From Paenibacillus sp. FSL H7-0357 (GTDB lineage: Bacteria; Bacillota; Bacilli; Paenibacillales; Paenibacillaceae): a stretch of DNA of 64,000 nucleotides. Below, in pieces: positions 17,519 to 27,200 of the stretch. The stretch lies in the NCBI RefSeq assembly GCF_000758525.1, contig NZ_CP009241.1:992001-1056000 (forward strand). Reading direction: 5' to 3'. Under the pieces are notes generated by a model. That model saw only the letters and a list, made by a program, of their open reading frames with translations, was not told the DNA's origin and did no database searches. How positions within the stretch are numbered: the stretch's first letter is position 1; each line of letters starts with the position of its first letter. A program made the position numbers and the translations under genes.

Positions 17519-19525
17519 ATGACACTGAACAGTTATAACGCAGTGCAAGTCGGCGTTGATTATTACCCGGAACACTGGGATGAGTCCTTGTGGGCGGCGG
17601 ATATTCAGTTAATGAAGGAAACCGGGGTCAAGGTGGTCCGGGTTGCTGAATTCGCCTGGAGCCGTTTGGAGCCAAGGGAAGGAACCTTTGATTTTGCCTG
17701 GCTGGACCGGGCTATGGAGCTGTTCCATCAGTACGGATTGCAGGTAGTGATCGGCACACCAACCGCCACTCCGCCGCGCTGGCTGACTACAACATATCCG
17801 GATGTTCTTCCGGTCTTTGCCGATGGGCAGACGTTCCATCCTGGCGTGCGCGGGCACCGTTGTTATAACAGCGCTTCCCTGCGGGAATATGGCAGCCGGA
17901 TTATCGAAAAGCTGGCCCGCCATTACAGCGGTCATCCTGCTGTGATCGGCTGGCAGACCGACAATGAATTCGGCATGATTGACTGCCACTGCGAGACTTG
18001 CAATGAAGCTTTCCGCAGCTGGGTTAGGCAAAAGTACGGCACGCTGGAGAACGTGAACGCAGCATGGGGAACGGTAGTTTGGAGCGGGGAGTACAGCGAC
18101 TGGAATGAGCTGACGGTACCGCTGGGCGGCTCGCCGTTCCAGAATCCGTCGTTCCTGCTGGATTTTCAGCGTTTTCAATGGGATTCGGTTGTCCGGTTCC
18201 AGAAGACGCAGATTGATATTCTGCGGAGGATTTGCCCGGAGCATTTTATTACCCATAACTTTCACAGTTATCCGCAGCGGCTGGATATGTATGCAGTGGG
18301 CACCGACCTCGATGTGGCGGCATTCGACTATTATCCGAACACCTCACCGGACAAACAAGAGACAACGCCCTATAGCGGAGCGCTGTCTCTGGACGTCACT
18401 CGCGGGATTAAACGGCAGAACTTCTGGATCATGGAGCAGCTCAGTGGCTCACCGGGCTGCTGGATGCCGATGTGGCGGACACCGTATCCGGGTTTTATCC
18501 GCGCCTATGCCTGGCAGGCGATTGCCAGAGGAGCGGATACGATCGTGCATTTTCGCTGGAGAAGTGCTGTCGCCGGGGCCGAGCAATATTGGCATGGCCT
18601 GATTGATCACAGCAATGTGCCGGGCCGCCGATTCGCCGAGTTCAGCCAGCTCTGCGGAGAAGTAAACGGCCTCAGCGGCAGGCTGCAGGGGACTGTGCTG
18701 AAGCATGAAGTGGCGATTCTGCATTCCCATGAGCAGAAGGCCGCGCTGGACATCCAGCCACAGGCCGGGGGTCTGGACTATTACGGGAACATCAAGCAGG
18801 TTCACCGGGCACTTACGAAGCTCGGGATTGGCTGCGATGTAATCCGTGCCGGGGAACCGCTGGGCGGCTATAAAATTGTCATCGCACCAAGCCTGTACGT
18901 GCTGGACGAGATGCTTGCGGAGCAGCTTGAAGCTTATGCGGCGGCAGGCGGTCTACTCCTTCTGACGAACCGCAGCGGCGTTAAGGACAGTAACAACATC
19001 TGCGTCATGCAGCCGCTGCCGGGATTGTTAAGCCGTGCAGCAGGTGTCCGGGTTGACGAATATGATCCCGTCGGCCTGGAAATCCATACCCTAGTGGACC
19101 CTGAAGGGAACTCCTTCGAATGCAGCCAGTGGTGCGATCTGCTGACGCCGGTCACGGCGGTGCCTGTCGCCTGGTACGGCGATGATTTCTACGCCGGAAT
19201 TCCGGCTGTCACTGTCAACAGCTTCGGGAAAGGGCAGGTGTATTACTTCGGAACCCATGCCGAAGAACGCTACTGGTCACTGCTGCTGGCCGATTTGGCC
19301 GGTAAGTACGGAGTAACCCGCTTTGCCGGTCTGCCGGATGGCGTACAGGCCACAATCCGCAGCGGAGAGAACGGCAGCTTCCTGTTCCTGCTGAACCTGA
19401 ACCGGATGCCGCAAACCGTGCCGCTGCCGGGCAGTTACCCTAGCGTGCTCTATAACGGTGAGATCCGCTCGGGCGAGCTGCGGATGGAGGCTTACGGGGT
19501 GGAGATTCTGGAGCTGGCGGAGTAG
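17519..19525 (+). CDS. Beta-galactosidase, GH42 (zinc-cluster type)
   Basis: This 668-residue cytoplasmic enzyme hydrolyses beta-galactosides. It shows a TIM barrel (VGVDYYPEHW at the start) with acid/base Glu150 (WQTDNEFG) and nucleophile Glu306 (WIMEQLSG), then a trimerisation-type alpha/beta domain and a C-terminal beta domain. Cys115 and the cluster DCHCETC (Cys156, 158, 161) match the zinc-binding cysteines of one GH42 branch. I use the ATG at 17519, which has GGAGGAG upstream; the frame is open further 5' through the terminator. There is no signal peptide, so substrate enters through the transporter just upstream. Confidence 0.93.
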   Translation: MTLNSYNAVQVGVDYYPEHWDESLWAADIQLMKETGVKVVRVAEFAWSRLEPREGTFDFAWLDRAMELFHQYGLQVVIGTPTATPPRWLTTTYPDVLPVFADGQTFHPGVRGHRCYNSASLREYGSRIIEKLARHYSGHPAVIGWQTDNEFGMIDCHCETCNEAFRSWVRQKYGTLENVNAAWGTVVWSGEYSDWNELTVPLGGSPFQNPSFLLDFQRFQWDSVVRFQKTQIDILRRICPEHFITHNFHSYPQRLDMYAVGTDLDVAAFDYYPNTSPDKQETTPYSGALSLDVTRGIKRQNFWIMEQLSGSPGCWMPMWRTPYPGFIRAYAWQAIARGADTIVHFRWRSAVAGAEQYWHGLIDHSNVPGRRFAEFSQLCGEVNGLSGRLQGTVLKHEVAILHSHEQKAALDIQPQAGGLDYYGNIKQVHRALTKLGIGCDVIRAGEPLGGYKIVIAPSLYVLDEMLAEQLEAYAAAGGLLLLTNRSGVKDSNNICVMQPLPGLLSRAAGVRVDEYDPVGLEIHTLVDPEGNSFECSQWCDLLTPVTAVPVAWYGDDFYAGIPAVTVNSFGKGQVYYFGTHAEERYWSLLLADLAGKYGVTRFAGLPDGVQATIRSGENGSFLFLLNLNRMPQTVPLPGSYPSVLYNGEIRSGELRMEAYGVEILELAE

Positions 19526-19598
19526 CAGGAAGGGTGAAAGCAACAGACTCGTTGTACTTAGGCTCAGGGGAGCGAGGTTGGCTTTCATTAACTATTTC

Positions 19599-19669
19599 AT
19601 TGCAGTTTGTACATTAGATTCCGCGTACAAGGCAGGGGCAAGCAAGTCAATTGCACTTTGTGCAGCAGA
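19599..19669. repeat. Two imperfect copies of ATTGCASTTTGTRCA
   Basis: A 20-base motif occurs at 19599-19618 and 19650-19669 with 16 matching positions, 51 bases apart. The stretch between the GH42 gene and the convergent AraC gene (19526-19803) holds no supported gene. Confidence 0.5.
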
Positions 19670-19803
19670 AGTAATTGTGGGCGGAGTGAGAGATAGGATT
19701 CATGAAGATAGCAGCAGCTGAATGTCAGACGTTCCCCGGAGTGACTATAAATCTCCTCCCGCGCCTCACCAGTTTGCCAATAGCACTTCGCGCTTGTTAG
19801 CTG

Positions 19804-20664
19804 TTAGTGGAGCTTCCTAAATTGCTCCGGTGTAGTCGCCGACTGCTTGCGGAAGGTGGCTACGAAGTGGCTGACATCGCGGAAGCCAACCAGCTTTGAG
19901 ATAGCTTTTACCGTCAGGTCAGGCTGGGTGACAAGCAGTTCCTTGCTCTTGCGGATACGCAGGCGGACGAAATAGGCGTAGGGAGACAGGCCAAAGGTCT
20001 GCAGAAACAGGCTGTTAAGATAACGGCCGGATACCTCAAGCTGGGACGCGAGATCATAAAGTCCGATATCGGGATCGCCATAATGGACATCCATCCATTT
20101 CAGCAGCGGCTGCAGCTTGTCCACATTGCGGGAAATGGAAGTATTGTTATGCAGCCGGCCGTATTTGCTCAAGGTAAGCAGGAAGCGGTAAGCGTCGGTG
20201 GAGACGCCCAGGCTGAACATGTCGTCCGAAGCGTCATGGCGGTCAAGCATCTCCTTCAGCATATGAGGAAGAGGGGCTTCGCTTTCCCACCGGTAGAAGG
20301 AATTGGCGCCCATACCCAGCGACTCCAGGATGTGCCGGGCTGAGCTGCCGCCGAAGGTGAGATAATAGGTGCACCATAGATGTGGAGTGAGCGATTCATA
20401 GCGGTGCGGAGTTCCGGGCAGCAGCAGAACGCCGCTGCCTTCGGAGAGCGTGATTTTTTTGTTCTCAAAATATATAATGCCTTCACCCTGGGCCGTCTGC
20501 AGCCAGTGATAGGTGTCGTAGCCTTCGGGGCGGGATACTTTTTCCTGATCGGGGTTAAAGCCCATACTGTCCAGAGTAATGGGTAACTGCTGTCCGCCCT
20601 CCTGGGCAAACACAATTCTGCGTACCGCTGTCGCTGGCACAATCATCATCTCCCGTAGTTCCAT
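19804..20664 (-). CDS. AraC-family transcriptional regulator
   Basis: A 286-residue regulator with an N-terminal cupin-like sensing domain (YHWLQTAQGEGIIYFENKK, with LLLPGTPHRYES as the pocket strand) and a C-terminal AraC DNA-binding domain from about residue 185 (DLASQLEVSGRYLNSLFLQT; LVGFRDVSHFVATFRKQ). It is divergent from the second GH42 gene, about 94 bases apart, and is its likely regulator. The start at 20664 could instead be a few codons later, since MM follows at residues 6-7. Confidence 0.88.
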   Translation of the reverse strand: MELREMMIVPATAVRRIVFAQEGGQQLPITLDSMGFNPDQEKVSRPEGYDTYHWLQTAQGEGIIYFENKKITLSEGSGVLLLPGTPHRYESLTPHLWCTYYLTFGGSSARHILESLGMGANSFYRWESEAPLPHMLKEMLDRHDASDDMFSLGVSTDAYRFLLTLSKYGRLHNNTSISRNVDKLQPLLKWMDVHYGDPDIGLYDLASQLEVSGRYLNSLFLQTFGLSPYAYFVRLRIRKSKELLVTQPDLTVKAISKLVGFRDVSHFVATFRKQSATTPEQFRKLH

Positions 20665-20758
20665 ATTATTATATGTATGGACCTTATTTTTATATATAAA
20701 GCGACACGTTAACCGTTTAGAATAAATATATACTTATACTATAAAGGATGTGCGAAGT

Positions 20759-22789
20759 GTGATCAACGATAAATTGCCAAAGATTTGGTACGGTGGAGAT
20801 TACAATCCCGAGCAGTGGGATGCCCCGGTATGGGCTGAGGATGAACGGATGTTCAAACTCGCGGGAATTGATGTTGCCACAATTAATGTATTCTCCTGGG
20901 CACTGATTCAGCCGTCGGAAGACACTTATGATTTCTCCGGCCTGGATGAATTAATGGACCGCTTATATAAGAATGGAACCTATGTATGTCTGGCAACAGG
21001 AACCGGGGCACATCCGGCCTGGATGGCTCACCGTTATCCCGAAGTGACCCGCGTCGATGTACAGGGCAGAAAACGCAAGTTCGGCGGCCGGCATAACTCC
21101 AATCCGAACAGTGCGGTATACCGCAAATATGCGGCTAAACTGGCAGGCAAGCTGGCTGAGCGCTACAAGGATCATCCGGGTCTTGTCGCATGGCATATTT
21201 CCAATGAGTACGGCGGCTATGACTATTCCGAGCAGTCCGCCGCTGCGTTCCGTGTCTGGCTGAAGGAACGCTACGGTTCCCTGGATGGCTTGAACAAAGC
21301 CTGGAACACCCGTTTCTGGGGGCACACCTTCTATGACTGGGAAGAAATTGTCGTTCCGAACGAACTCAGCGAAGAATGGAACGGCAACCGCACCAACTTC
21401 CAGGGGATTTCCCTCGATTACCGCAGATTTATGTCGTACAGCCTGCTGGAATGCTATAAGATTGAATACGATGCCATCAAGGAGCATAGTACCAACATCC
21501 CTGTTACTACCAACCTGATGGGCTTCTATCCGGAACTCGATTATTTCGAATGGGCCAAACATCTGGACGTGATCTCCTGGGACAACTATCCATCGCTGGA
21601 TACACCGGTCAGCCACACGGCCATGACGCATGACCTGATGCGCGGCCTCAAGAACGGCCAGCCCTTCATGCTGATGGAGCAAACGCCAAGCCAGCAGAAC
21701 TGGCAGCCGTACAACTCCCTGAAGCGCCCGGGCGTAATGCGCCTGTGGAGCTATCAGGCTGTAGCGCGCGGTGCTGACACCGTCCTGTTCTTCCAGCTCC
21801 GCCGGTCCATCGGCGCTTGCGAGAAGTATCATGGCGCGGTTATCGAGCATGTGGGACATGAGCATACCCGGGTCTTCCGCGAATGCGCTGAACTTGGCAA
21901 AGAGCTGGAGCAGCTTGGCGATCAACTGCTGGATGCACGCAGCCAGGCGCAGATCGGTATTATTTACGACTGGGAAAACCGTTGGGCGCTTGATCTATCG
22001 AGCGGACCATCCGTAGCACTGGACTATGTTAACGAAGTGCACAAATATTATGACGCACTGTACCAGCAGAATATCGAAGCCGATATGATTGGCGTTGAAG
22101 AGAACCTGTCCAAGTACAAGATTGTAATCGCACCGGTGCTGTATATGATCAAGCCGGGATTTGCCGAGAAGGTTGAGGCCTTTGTTAAGGCTGGCGGCAC
22201 ATTCATTACCACTTATTTCAGCGGCATCGTGAACGAAAATGATCTGGTTACGGTGGGCGGCTATCCTGGAGAGCTGCGCAAGGTACTCGGCATCTGGGCC
22301 GAGGAAATTGATGCCCTGCTGCCGGGAATGAGCAATGAGATCGTCATGAACAAGGAATGGGGAATGTTAAGCGGTTCCTACAAATGCGATCTGCTATGCG
22401 ATCTGATTCACTCGGAAGGTGCCGAGGTACTGGCGCAGTACGGCTCAGACTTCTACAAAGGCATGCCGGTATTGACTGTGAACAGCTTTGGTGAAGGCAA
22501 GGCCTATTATGTGGCCAGCAGTCCTGAAGTTGGATTCCTGCAAGGATTCCTTGCCAATCTGTGCAAAGAGAACGGCATTAAGCCGCTGGTAAGCGCGCCT
22601 GAGGGCATTGAATCCGTTCAGCGTGTAAAAGATGGCGTGTCCTATCTATTCCTGCTGAACCACAAAGAAGGCGATCTTAGTGCAGACATCGGCGCAGCTG
22701 AACGCACCGACCTGCTGACCGGCAAAACCTTCAGCGGCTCCGCTGTTGTTCCGGGCCGTGGCGTCCTGATTTTGTCTGACAAGAACTAA
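20759..22789 (+). CDS. Beta-galactosidase, GH42 (second paralogue)
   Basis: A 676-residue GH42 enzyme with acid/base Glu150 (HISNEYGG) and nucleophile Glu307 (FMLMEQTP). It lacks the zinc-binding cysteine cluster of the GH42 enzyme at 17519 and starts WYGGDYNPEQW, so the two belong to different branches and are not a recent duplication. I prefer the GTG at 20759, which has AAAGG eleven bases upstream, to the GTG at 20750, which sits too close to that site. The divergent AraC gene probably controls it. It has no signal peptide and should act on imported galactosides in the cytoplasm. Confidence 0.92.
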   Translation: MINDKLPKIWYGGDYNPEQWDAPVWAEDERMFKLAGIDVATINVFSWALIQPSEDTYDFSGLDELMDRLYKNGTYVCLATGTGAHPAWMAHRYPEVTRVDVQGRKRKFGGRHNSNPNSAVYRKYAAKLAGKLAERYKDHPGLVAWHISNEYGGYDYSEQSAAAFRVWLKERYGSLDGLNKAWNTRFWGHTFYDWEEIVVPNELSEEWNGNRTNFQGISLDYRRFMSYSLLECYKIEYDAIKEHSTNIPVTTNLMGFYPELDYFEWAKHLDVISWDNYPSLDTPVSHTAMTHDLMRGLKNGQPFMLMEQTPSQQNWQPYNSLKRPGVMRLWSYQAVARGADTVLFFQLRRSIGACEKYHGAVIEHVGHEHTRVFRECAELGKELEQLGDQLLDARSQAQIGIIYDWENRWALDLSSGPSVALDYVNEVHKYYDALYQQNIEADMIGVEENLSKYKIVIAPVLYMIKPGFAEKVEAFVKAGGTFITTYFSGIVNENDLVTVGGYPGELRKVLGIWAEEIDALLPGMSNEIVMNKEWGMLSGSYKCDLLCDLIHSEGAEVLAQYGSDFYKGMPVLTVNSFGEGKAYYVASSPEVGFLQGFLANLCKENGIKPLVSAPEGIESVQRVKDGVSYLFLLNHKEGDLSADIGAAERTDLLTGKTFSGSAVVPGRGVLILSDKN

Positions 22790-22865
22790 ACGAGAGTGCA
22801 ATAAGGGCTGTCTCCAAAGTGGATATTTCTATTCATGAGGCAGTCCTGGTTATTTTCACACTGTA

Positions 22866-22925
22866 AAAAACAGCAGAGCAGCAGTTCACCCCTTACGGGA
22901 GAATCGCTGCTCTGCTGTTTTTGCC
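22866..22925. terminator. Bidirectional terminator between GH42 gene and ger operon
   Basis: A 17-bp stem (AAAAACAGCAGAGCAGC at 22866, pairing with 22906-22922) has A-rich and T-rich flanks, so it can end transcription from both the plus-strand GH42 gene and the convergent germination operon. Confidence 0.9.
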
Positions 22926-22962
22926 TTTGCGTGGCTCGGGTCAGCATATTGAAACTCCATGT

Positions 22963-24156
22963 TTACTCTTCAGTAAAAGAACCGAAGTCCGTTATTTTCA
23001 AGTCATATTTGAAACTTATCTTCGACTTGCTGAATGTATCGTCCCAATGATCCTTAACCTTTTTCCATTCCGCAGGATGTTGGATGCTGAGCATCTCGCC
23101 GAAGCCGGCGACATCCGCTTTATAATCACTTTGCAGCTTCTGTATCAGCTTTTGCATCATCTGCGCCAGCTTCTCCTGAAATACGCGGCCGACTTTTTCC
23201 GAATACACAGCTGAAGTAGAATAACTGTCATTGTTCCAGGTTTCTATCAGTCGACCCTCGGTACGAATAGAGACTTCAAATGAAATGTCGTCCCCGTCTA
23301 CCATGGCTTTGATTTTGCTCTTCATTGCCTTCATTTCGTAGGTCATTGGCTCGTTGTCCCAATCATAGGCTTTGATCGCACCGCTTGTGCCCTTATTAGT
23401 GAGCCAGGAGAGGCACTCCGTATCCTCCTGTGATAAGGCACCGATCCAGTGTCCTGTATCCCCTTTAATAATTCCAGCACCCGAAAACTCCGTATCGCCA
23501 TCCGCTGAAATGAGGTTCTGCAGCGCATAACTCCTTTTGGAGTGCATGAGTGCATCCAGTTGTGACAGAATGACCGGATGCATCACCTTGCTTGTCCTGA
23601 ATTGATTGCTGATCATTTCTTTGATGTGAAAGGAAGGGATTTCACCGGATCGCTTGGAGATGAGCGAGGCATCTGCGCGGCCTTCACTGATAAAAACCAT
23701 TGTACTCGGACGGATATCGTTGTCGCGGAGCACAAAGTCCATAAGTTGATCCATCTTCTGCCGCTTGAGCAGATCAGTTGATACTATAATGACCTTGAGA
23801 TGGTGCCCGATGATCGGACGTTCGTTGCGAATGGAGAATTGGCGGAAAATCTCAAGCACGGAGTCGCCGGTTCCCGATAGATTGACATAGGGGGCGGTCT
23901 GCTGGCTCGCCTGTTTTGCCATTGTACCTGTCGATTTCACCGGAACAATCTGTAACGTTACTGTAATCAAGTTCTGCTTGGAATAGGTGCCGCCTTGCTC
24001 CTCCAGCGTTTGTTCTGTGGGAGTGAGCTTGCCCGTGTCCAAGGAAAGGCCTGAATACAGCGCCAGGTCTTCAATTTCTCTGCTGCTCCAGCATCCTGTC
24101 TGCGTAACCAGAAGCAGGAGCGTGCAGAGGATGAGGGGAAGAGTCCGCTTACACAT
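22963..24156 (-). CDS. gerC: Spore germination lipoprotein, Ger(x)C family
   Basis: A 397-residue lipoprotein subunit of a nutrient germinant receptor in the inner spore membrane. Residues 1-22 are a lipoprotein signal (lipidated Cys22), followed by WSSREIEDLAL, the family hallmark. The rest matches the Ger(x)C fold with the C-terminal domain around SYSTSAVYSEKVGRVFQEK. It is the last gene of the A-B-C operon and overlaps the B gene by eight bases. Family membership is clear; the germinant is unknown, so the symbol is generic. Confidence 0.93.
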   Translation of the reverse strand: MCKRTLPLILCTLLLLVTQTGCWSSREIEDLALYSGLSLDTGKLTPTEQTLEEQGGTYSKQNLITVTLQIVPVKSTGTMAKQASQQTAPYVNLSGTGDSVLEIFRQFSIRNERPIIGHHLKVIIVSTDLLKRQKMDQLMDFVLRDNDIRPSTMVFISEGRADASLISKRSGEIPSFHIKEMISNQFRTSKVMHPVILSQLDALMHSKRSYALQNLISADGDTEFSGAGIIKGDTGHWIGALSQEDTECLSWLTNKGTSGAIKAYDWDNEPMTYEMKAMKSKIKAMVDGDDISFEVSIRTEGRLIETWNNDSYSTSAVYSEKVGRVFQEKLAQMMQKLIQKLQSDYKADVAGFGEMLSIQHPAEWKKVKDHWDDTFSKSKISFKYDLKITDFGSFTEE

Positions 24157-25252
24157 GCTGCTTCAATCCTTTCGTGCGAATAAGCCAAATGACCGAGAGT
24201 AGTACCGGCAGCAAAAAGAACAGTACGATTCCCATTTTGCCGATAGCATCGCCAAGGGTAAACAGATCATTAATAGACTTAGGCACCATAGCGGAAATGA
24301 AAATGACCGGAACAAGCGCGAAAATAACCGGATGCATGGAAACCCGGAAGATTTGGGAGATGCCCAGAGAGGCCTGAAAGAAGAAGCTGCTGAAGTTGCA
24401 GAACATTTGCATCAGCCAGATCACCATGAGCGGAAATTCCATGCGTTCGAAGAAAAATCCCGTGATTTCAAAGCTTCGAATGAGATCAATGGTGGGCCAG
24501 GTGCTTGTAATAGCAGAATCTATCGAGAGGCCTCCGATGACCATAACTACCGTCAGAAGATACAAGAATAGCGGGATGCCGATTCCCACCAGCATCGCTT
24601 TTAGCGCCTGCCGGGGATTCTGCATGAACGCCACAAGTGTCATGACGACTTCACAGCCTGTAAAGACAAGCACTGTTGACTTCAGGCCGCTGAGCACGGG
24701 AAGAATCCCGCTGCCGAGGACCGGGCGCAAATGATTAATATCAAAAAGATTGAGGCTGAAAGCGTAAGAAATGAGCAGAATCATGATGCTGATCGGAAAC
24801 ACGATTTGAAAGACTCTGGAAATGGAATTAATGCCGCCGTACACGAGATAGGTGCCGACCCAGATAAAGGGAAGGATGATCGCCCATGTCGGGGTGCCTT
24901 CCAGCAGGAAAAACAGTGTTACCTCCGCGAGCGAGCGGATTTCAAACCCTCCGATGATTAAGAAATAGATAATCAGAAGCAGACATAGAATACCTCCAGG
25001 AACCCGGCCAATGATCTTTCCGGCATATTGAAAAATCGTTTTTCCGGGAAACTGCTGGCTGATCTTCACCATCAGTACAATTACCGCCATAACAATCACA
25101 CCACCCAGCAGCACGGACAGCCAGGAATCCGGTGTCTTCACACTTTGACTCACACTTCGCGGCAGCGTAAGGATCCCGGCGCCAAGCACGGTATTGTTCA
25201 GGAACACAGCAGCCTGTGAAGCGGTGATTTTATCGTCTGAACGAGTAAACAT
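24149..25252 (-). CDS. gerB: Spore germination permease-like protein, GerAB/GerKB family
   Basis: A 367-residue membrane protein with about ten hydrophobic segments of the APC-superfamily endospore germination permease type (TASQAAVFLNNTVLGAGILTLPR at the start). It is the subunit that binds the nutrient germinant in characterised receptors. It overlaps the C-subunit gene and follows the A-subunit gene by 25 bases. It completes an ordinary three-gene receptor operon. Confidence 0.93.
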   Translation of the reverse strand: MFTRSDDKITASQAAVFLNNTVLGAGILTLPRSVSQSVKTPDSWLSVLLGGVIVMAVIVLMVKISQQFPGKTIFQYAGKIIGRVPGGILCLLLIIYFLIIGGFEIRSLAEVTLFFLLEGTPTWAIILPFIWVGTYLVYGGINSISRVFQIVFPISIMILLISYAFSLNLFDINHLRPVLGSGILPVLSGLKSTVLVFTGCEVVMTLVAFMQNPRQALKAMLVGIGIPLFLYLLTVVMVIGGLSIDSAITSTWPTIDLIRSFEITGFFFERMEFPLMVIWLMQMFCNFSSFFFQASLGISQIFRVSMHPVIFALVPVIFISAMVPKSINDLFTLGDAIGKMGIVLFFLLPVLLSVIWLIRTKGLKQHV

Positions 25253-25277
25253 TGTACGGCCCCCTTCTTAAATGTGA

Positions 25278-26951
25278 TCATGACCTCCGTTTGCTGTTTT
25301 TTGTTTTCATCATGGCAGGTCTGCGTTTCATCATTGCGAGCGGCACACGGAAGAATAAATCCTTCCAATCTCTTGGGCGAAACGGCGATACCGGCGTCAG
25401 GTAGGGCACTCCGAAGCTCTTAAGCCTGGTAAGATGGCTGCAGATGAGCAGGAAAAACAGGATCGTGCCGAACATGCCGAGAATGGCGGCAAATATCATT
25501 CCGGCAAAACGGAGAAGCCGTAAGGTAATCCCGGCGCTGTACATCGGAATAGAGAAAGAGGATATGGCAGTGACCGCAACGACAATGACCAGGAATGGGC
25601 TGACAATCCCTGCATTCACAGCTGCATCGCCAATAATCAGGCCGCCGACGATGCCCATCGCCGGGCCGATGGGTTTGGGCAGCCTGATCCCGGCCTCCCG
25701 TAAAATTTCAATCGATATCTCCAAAATCAGCACCTCGATCAGTGAAGGGAAGGGCACACCTTGCCGGGTCTTGATAATCGTGATCGCCAGCTCCGTAGGA
25801 ATAAGCCCCGGATGAAATGAAATGAAGGAAATGTAAAGGGATGGAGCCATGAGTGCCATAAATGCGGCGGAGAAACGCAGCATCCGCAGAAATGATCCCG
25901 GCAGCCACCGGTCATAATAGTCCTCCGGAGATTGCAGCAGCATACTGAATGTAACCGGCACAATCAGCGCGAAAGGCGTCCCGTCCAGAAGAATGGCGAT
26001 GCGGCCTTCCAGCAGGGCAGTTATAACTCTGTCAGGTCGCTCGGTACTCTGGACCTGCTGGAAAGGACTTAGGTAGTTGTCTTCAATCAACTGCTCGATA
26101 TACCCCGATTCAGCGAGAAAGTCGATGTCTATTTTGGAAATACGGGTCTGTACTTCCTCCAGCAGCTCCGGATTGACAATATCCTTGATGTAGGCAACCA
26201 CCAAATCCTTTTGCACGCTGCTGCCGGCCCGGTACGTCTTCAATTCAAGCTGGTCACTGAACCCCTGGCGGCGCAGCATGGAGGTATTCTCGCTCAGCAC
26301 CTCGGAGAAGCCGAGTCGTGGTCCGCGCAGCAGTGCTTCTGAGACAGGTTCTGCTATCGCACGGTTCGGGCCTCCCGGAAGTTGGATCAGCAATCCCTTC
26401 GGCATTCCTTCAATCAGCAGAGCGGCATGTCCGAACAGGACGGATTTGTTGAGTTCTTCCAGATTACTGGCTTCGCGCAAATTGCTGAAGGGCAGCAGAT
26501 GTTCGGCGATGCCGGAGGCGGACAAGGATTCGGCGGTGGCCTCAAACATTAGAAACTGCATCATCTTCAAATTAAGCAGCCTGTCGTTCTGCATGCCGTC
26601 CACATACATAAGCACTCCTTTTGCCTGCAGCTTCGTTAGCGTGAACTCCCTGAAGTGGAGATCACTGTTTCCGCCGATAGCCTCCTTAATGAAGTGAAGG
26701 TCGGCGGCGAAATTTCCGCTGAAGGCCGCTGCGGGAGGGGCGGTCTGCGGCAGGGCGGTATCTGATTGTGCTCTGCGGTTAGACACTTTCCCGTTGCCTG
26801 AGGCCTGTGGTCCTCTTCCGCTGCCTACATAGGAATGCAAGGTTTTGTATAGACGGCTGGCAATTATGGGGACCAGCAGAGCAATTCCAGCCTGATAAAA
26901 AACTCCCCAGCCCGGGATATAGGATAAGATCGATGCGAGCAATAAAATCAA
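25278..26951 (-). CDS. gerA: Spore germination protein, GerA/GerKA family
   Basis: The A subunit of the germinant receptor. From about residue 80 the sequence is typical: a soluble N-terminal domain (FIKEAIGGNSDLHFREF, MYVDGM), then the membrane part with IPTELAITIIKTRQGVPFPSLIEVLILEISIEILREAG and GIVGGLIIGDAAV. The first 40 residues are hydrophobic, which is unusual because the family generally starts with a short polar tail. No ATG is available at the start: TTG at 26951 or 26942 must serve, with a GCTGGGG-like site close by. The length as drawn is 557 residues. Confidence 0.88.
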   Translation of the reverse strand: MILLLASILSYIPGWGVFYQAGIALLVPIIASRLYKTLHSYVGSGRGPQASGNGKVSNRRAQSDTALPQTAPPAAAFSGNFAADLHFIKEAIGGNSDLHFREFTLTKLQAKGVLMYVDGMQNDRLLNLKMMQFLMFEATAESLSASGIAEHLLPFSNLREASNLEELNKSVLFGHAALLIEGMPKGLLIQLPGGPNRAIAEPVSEALLRGPRLGFSEVLSENTSMLRRQGFSDQLELKTYRAGSSVQKDLVVAYIKDIVNPELLEEVQTRISKIDIDFLAESGYIEQLIEDNYLSPFQQVQSTERPDRVITALLEGRIAILLDGTPFALIVPVTFSMLLQSPEDYYDRWLPGSFLRMLRFSAAFMALMAPSLYISFISFHPGLIPTELAITIIKTRQGVPFPSLIEVLILEISIEILREAGIRLPKPIGPAMGIVGGLIIGDAAVNAGIVSPFLVIVVAVTAISSFSIPMYSAGITLRLLRFAGMIFAAILGMFGTILFFLLICSHLTRLKSFGVPYLTPVSPFRPRDWKDLFFRVPLAMMKRRPAMMKTKNSKRRS

Positions 26952-27200
26952 CCCCAGCTTTAAGAGTAAACAACTTTGTAAATGAAGTTTTCCAAAGTTT
27001 GCTGCGGTTTAGTCATTTCTGTAAAAATATAATTCAACAAAAACGGATGCGTCTGATTTCAGGAGCACATCCATGTCCTCAGGAATATTTAATTAGCTGT
27101 CTGCCAGTACATTTCCGGGAAGGAATTAGCGGTGGGGAATGTTGTATAATGCATAATAAAGAGGAGCATCAAGATTACCCGTTCAGGAAAGAGGCAGCAG

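Noticed and set aside
20963..21925. 320-codon minus-strand frame
   Set aside because: Antisense shadow of the second GH42 gene.
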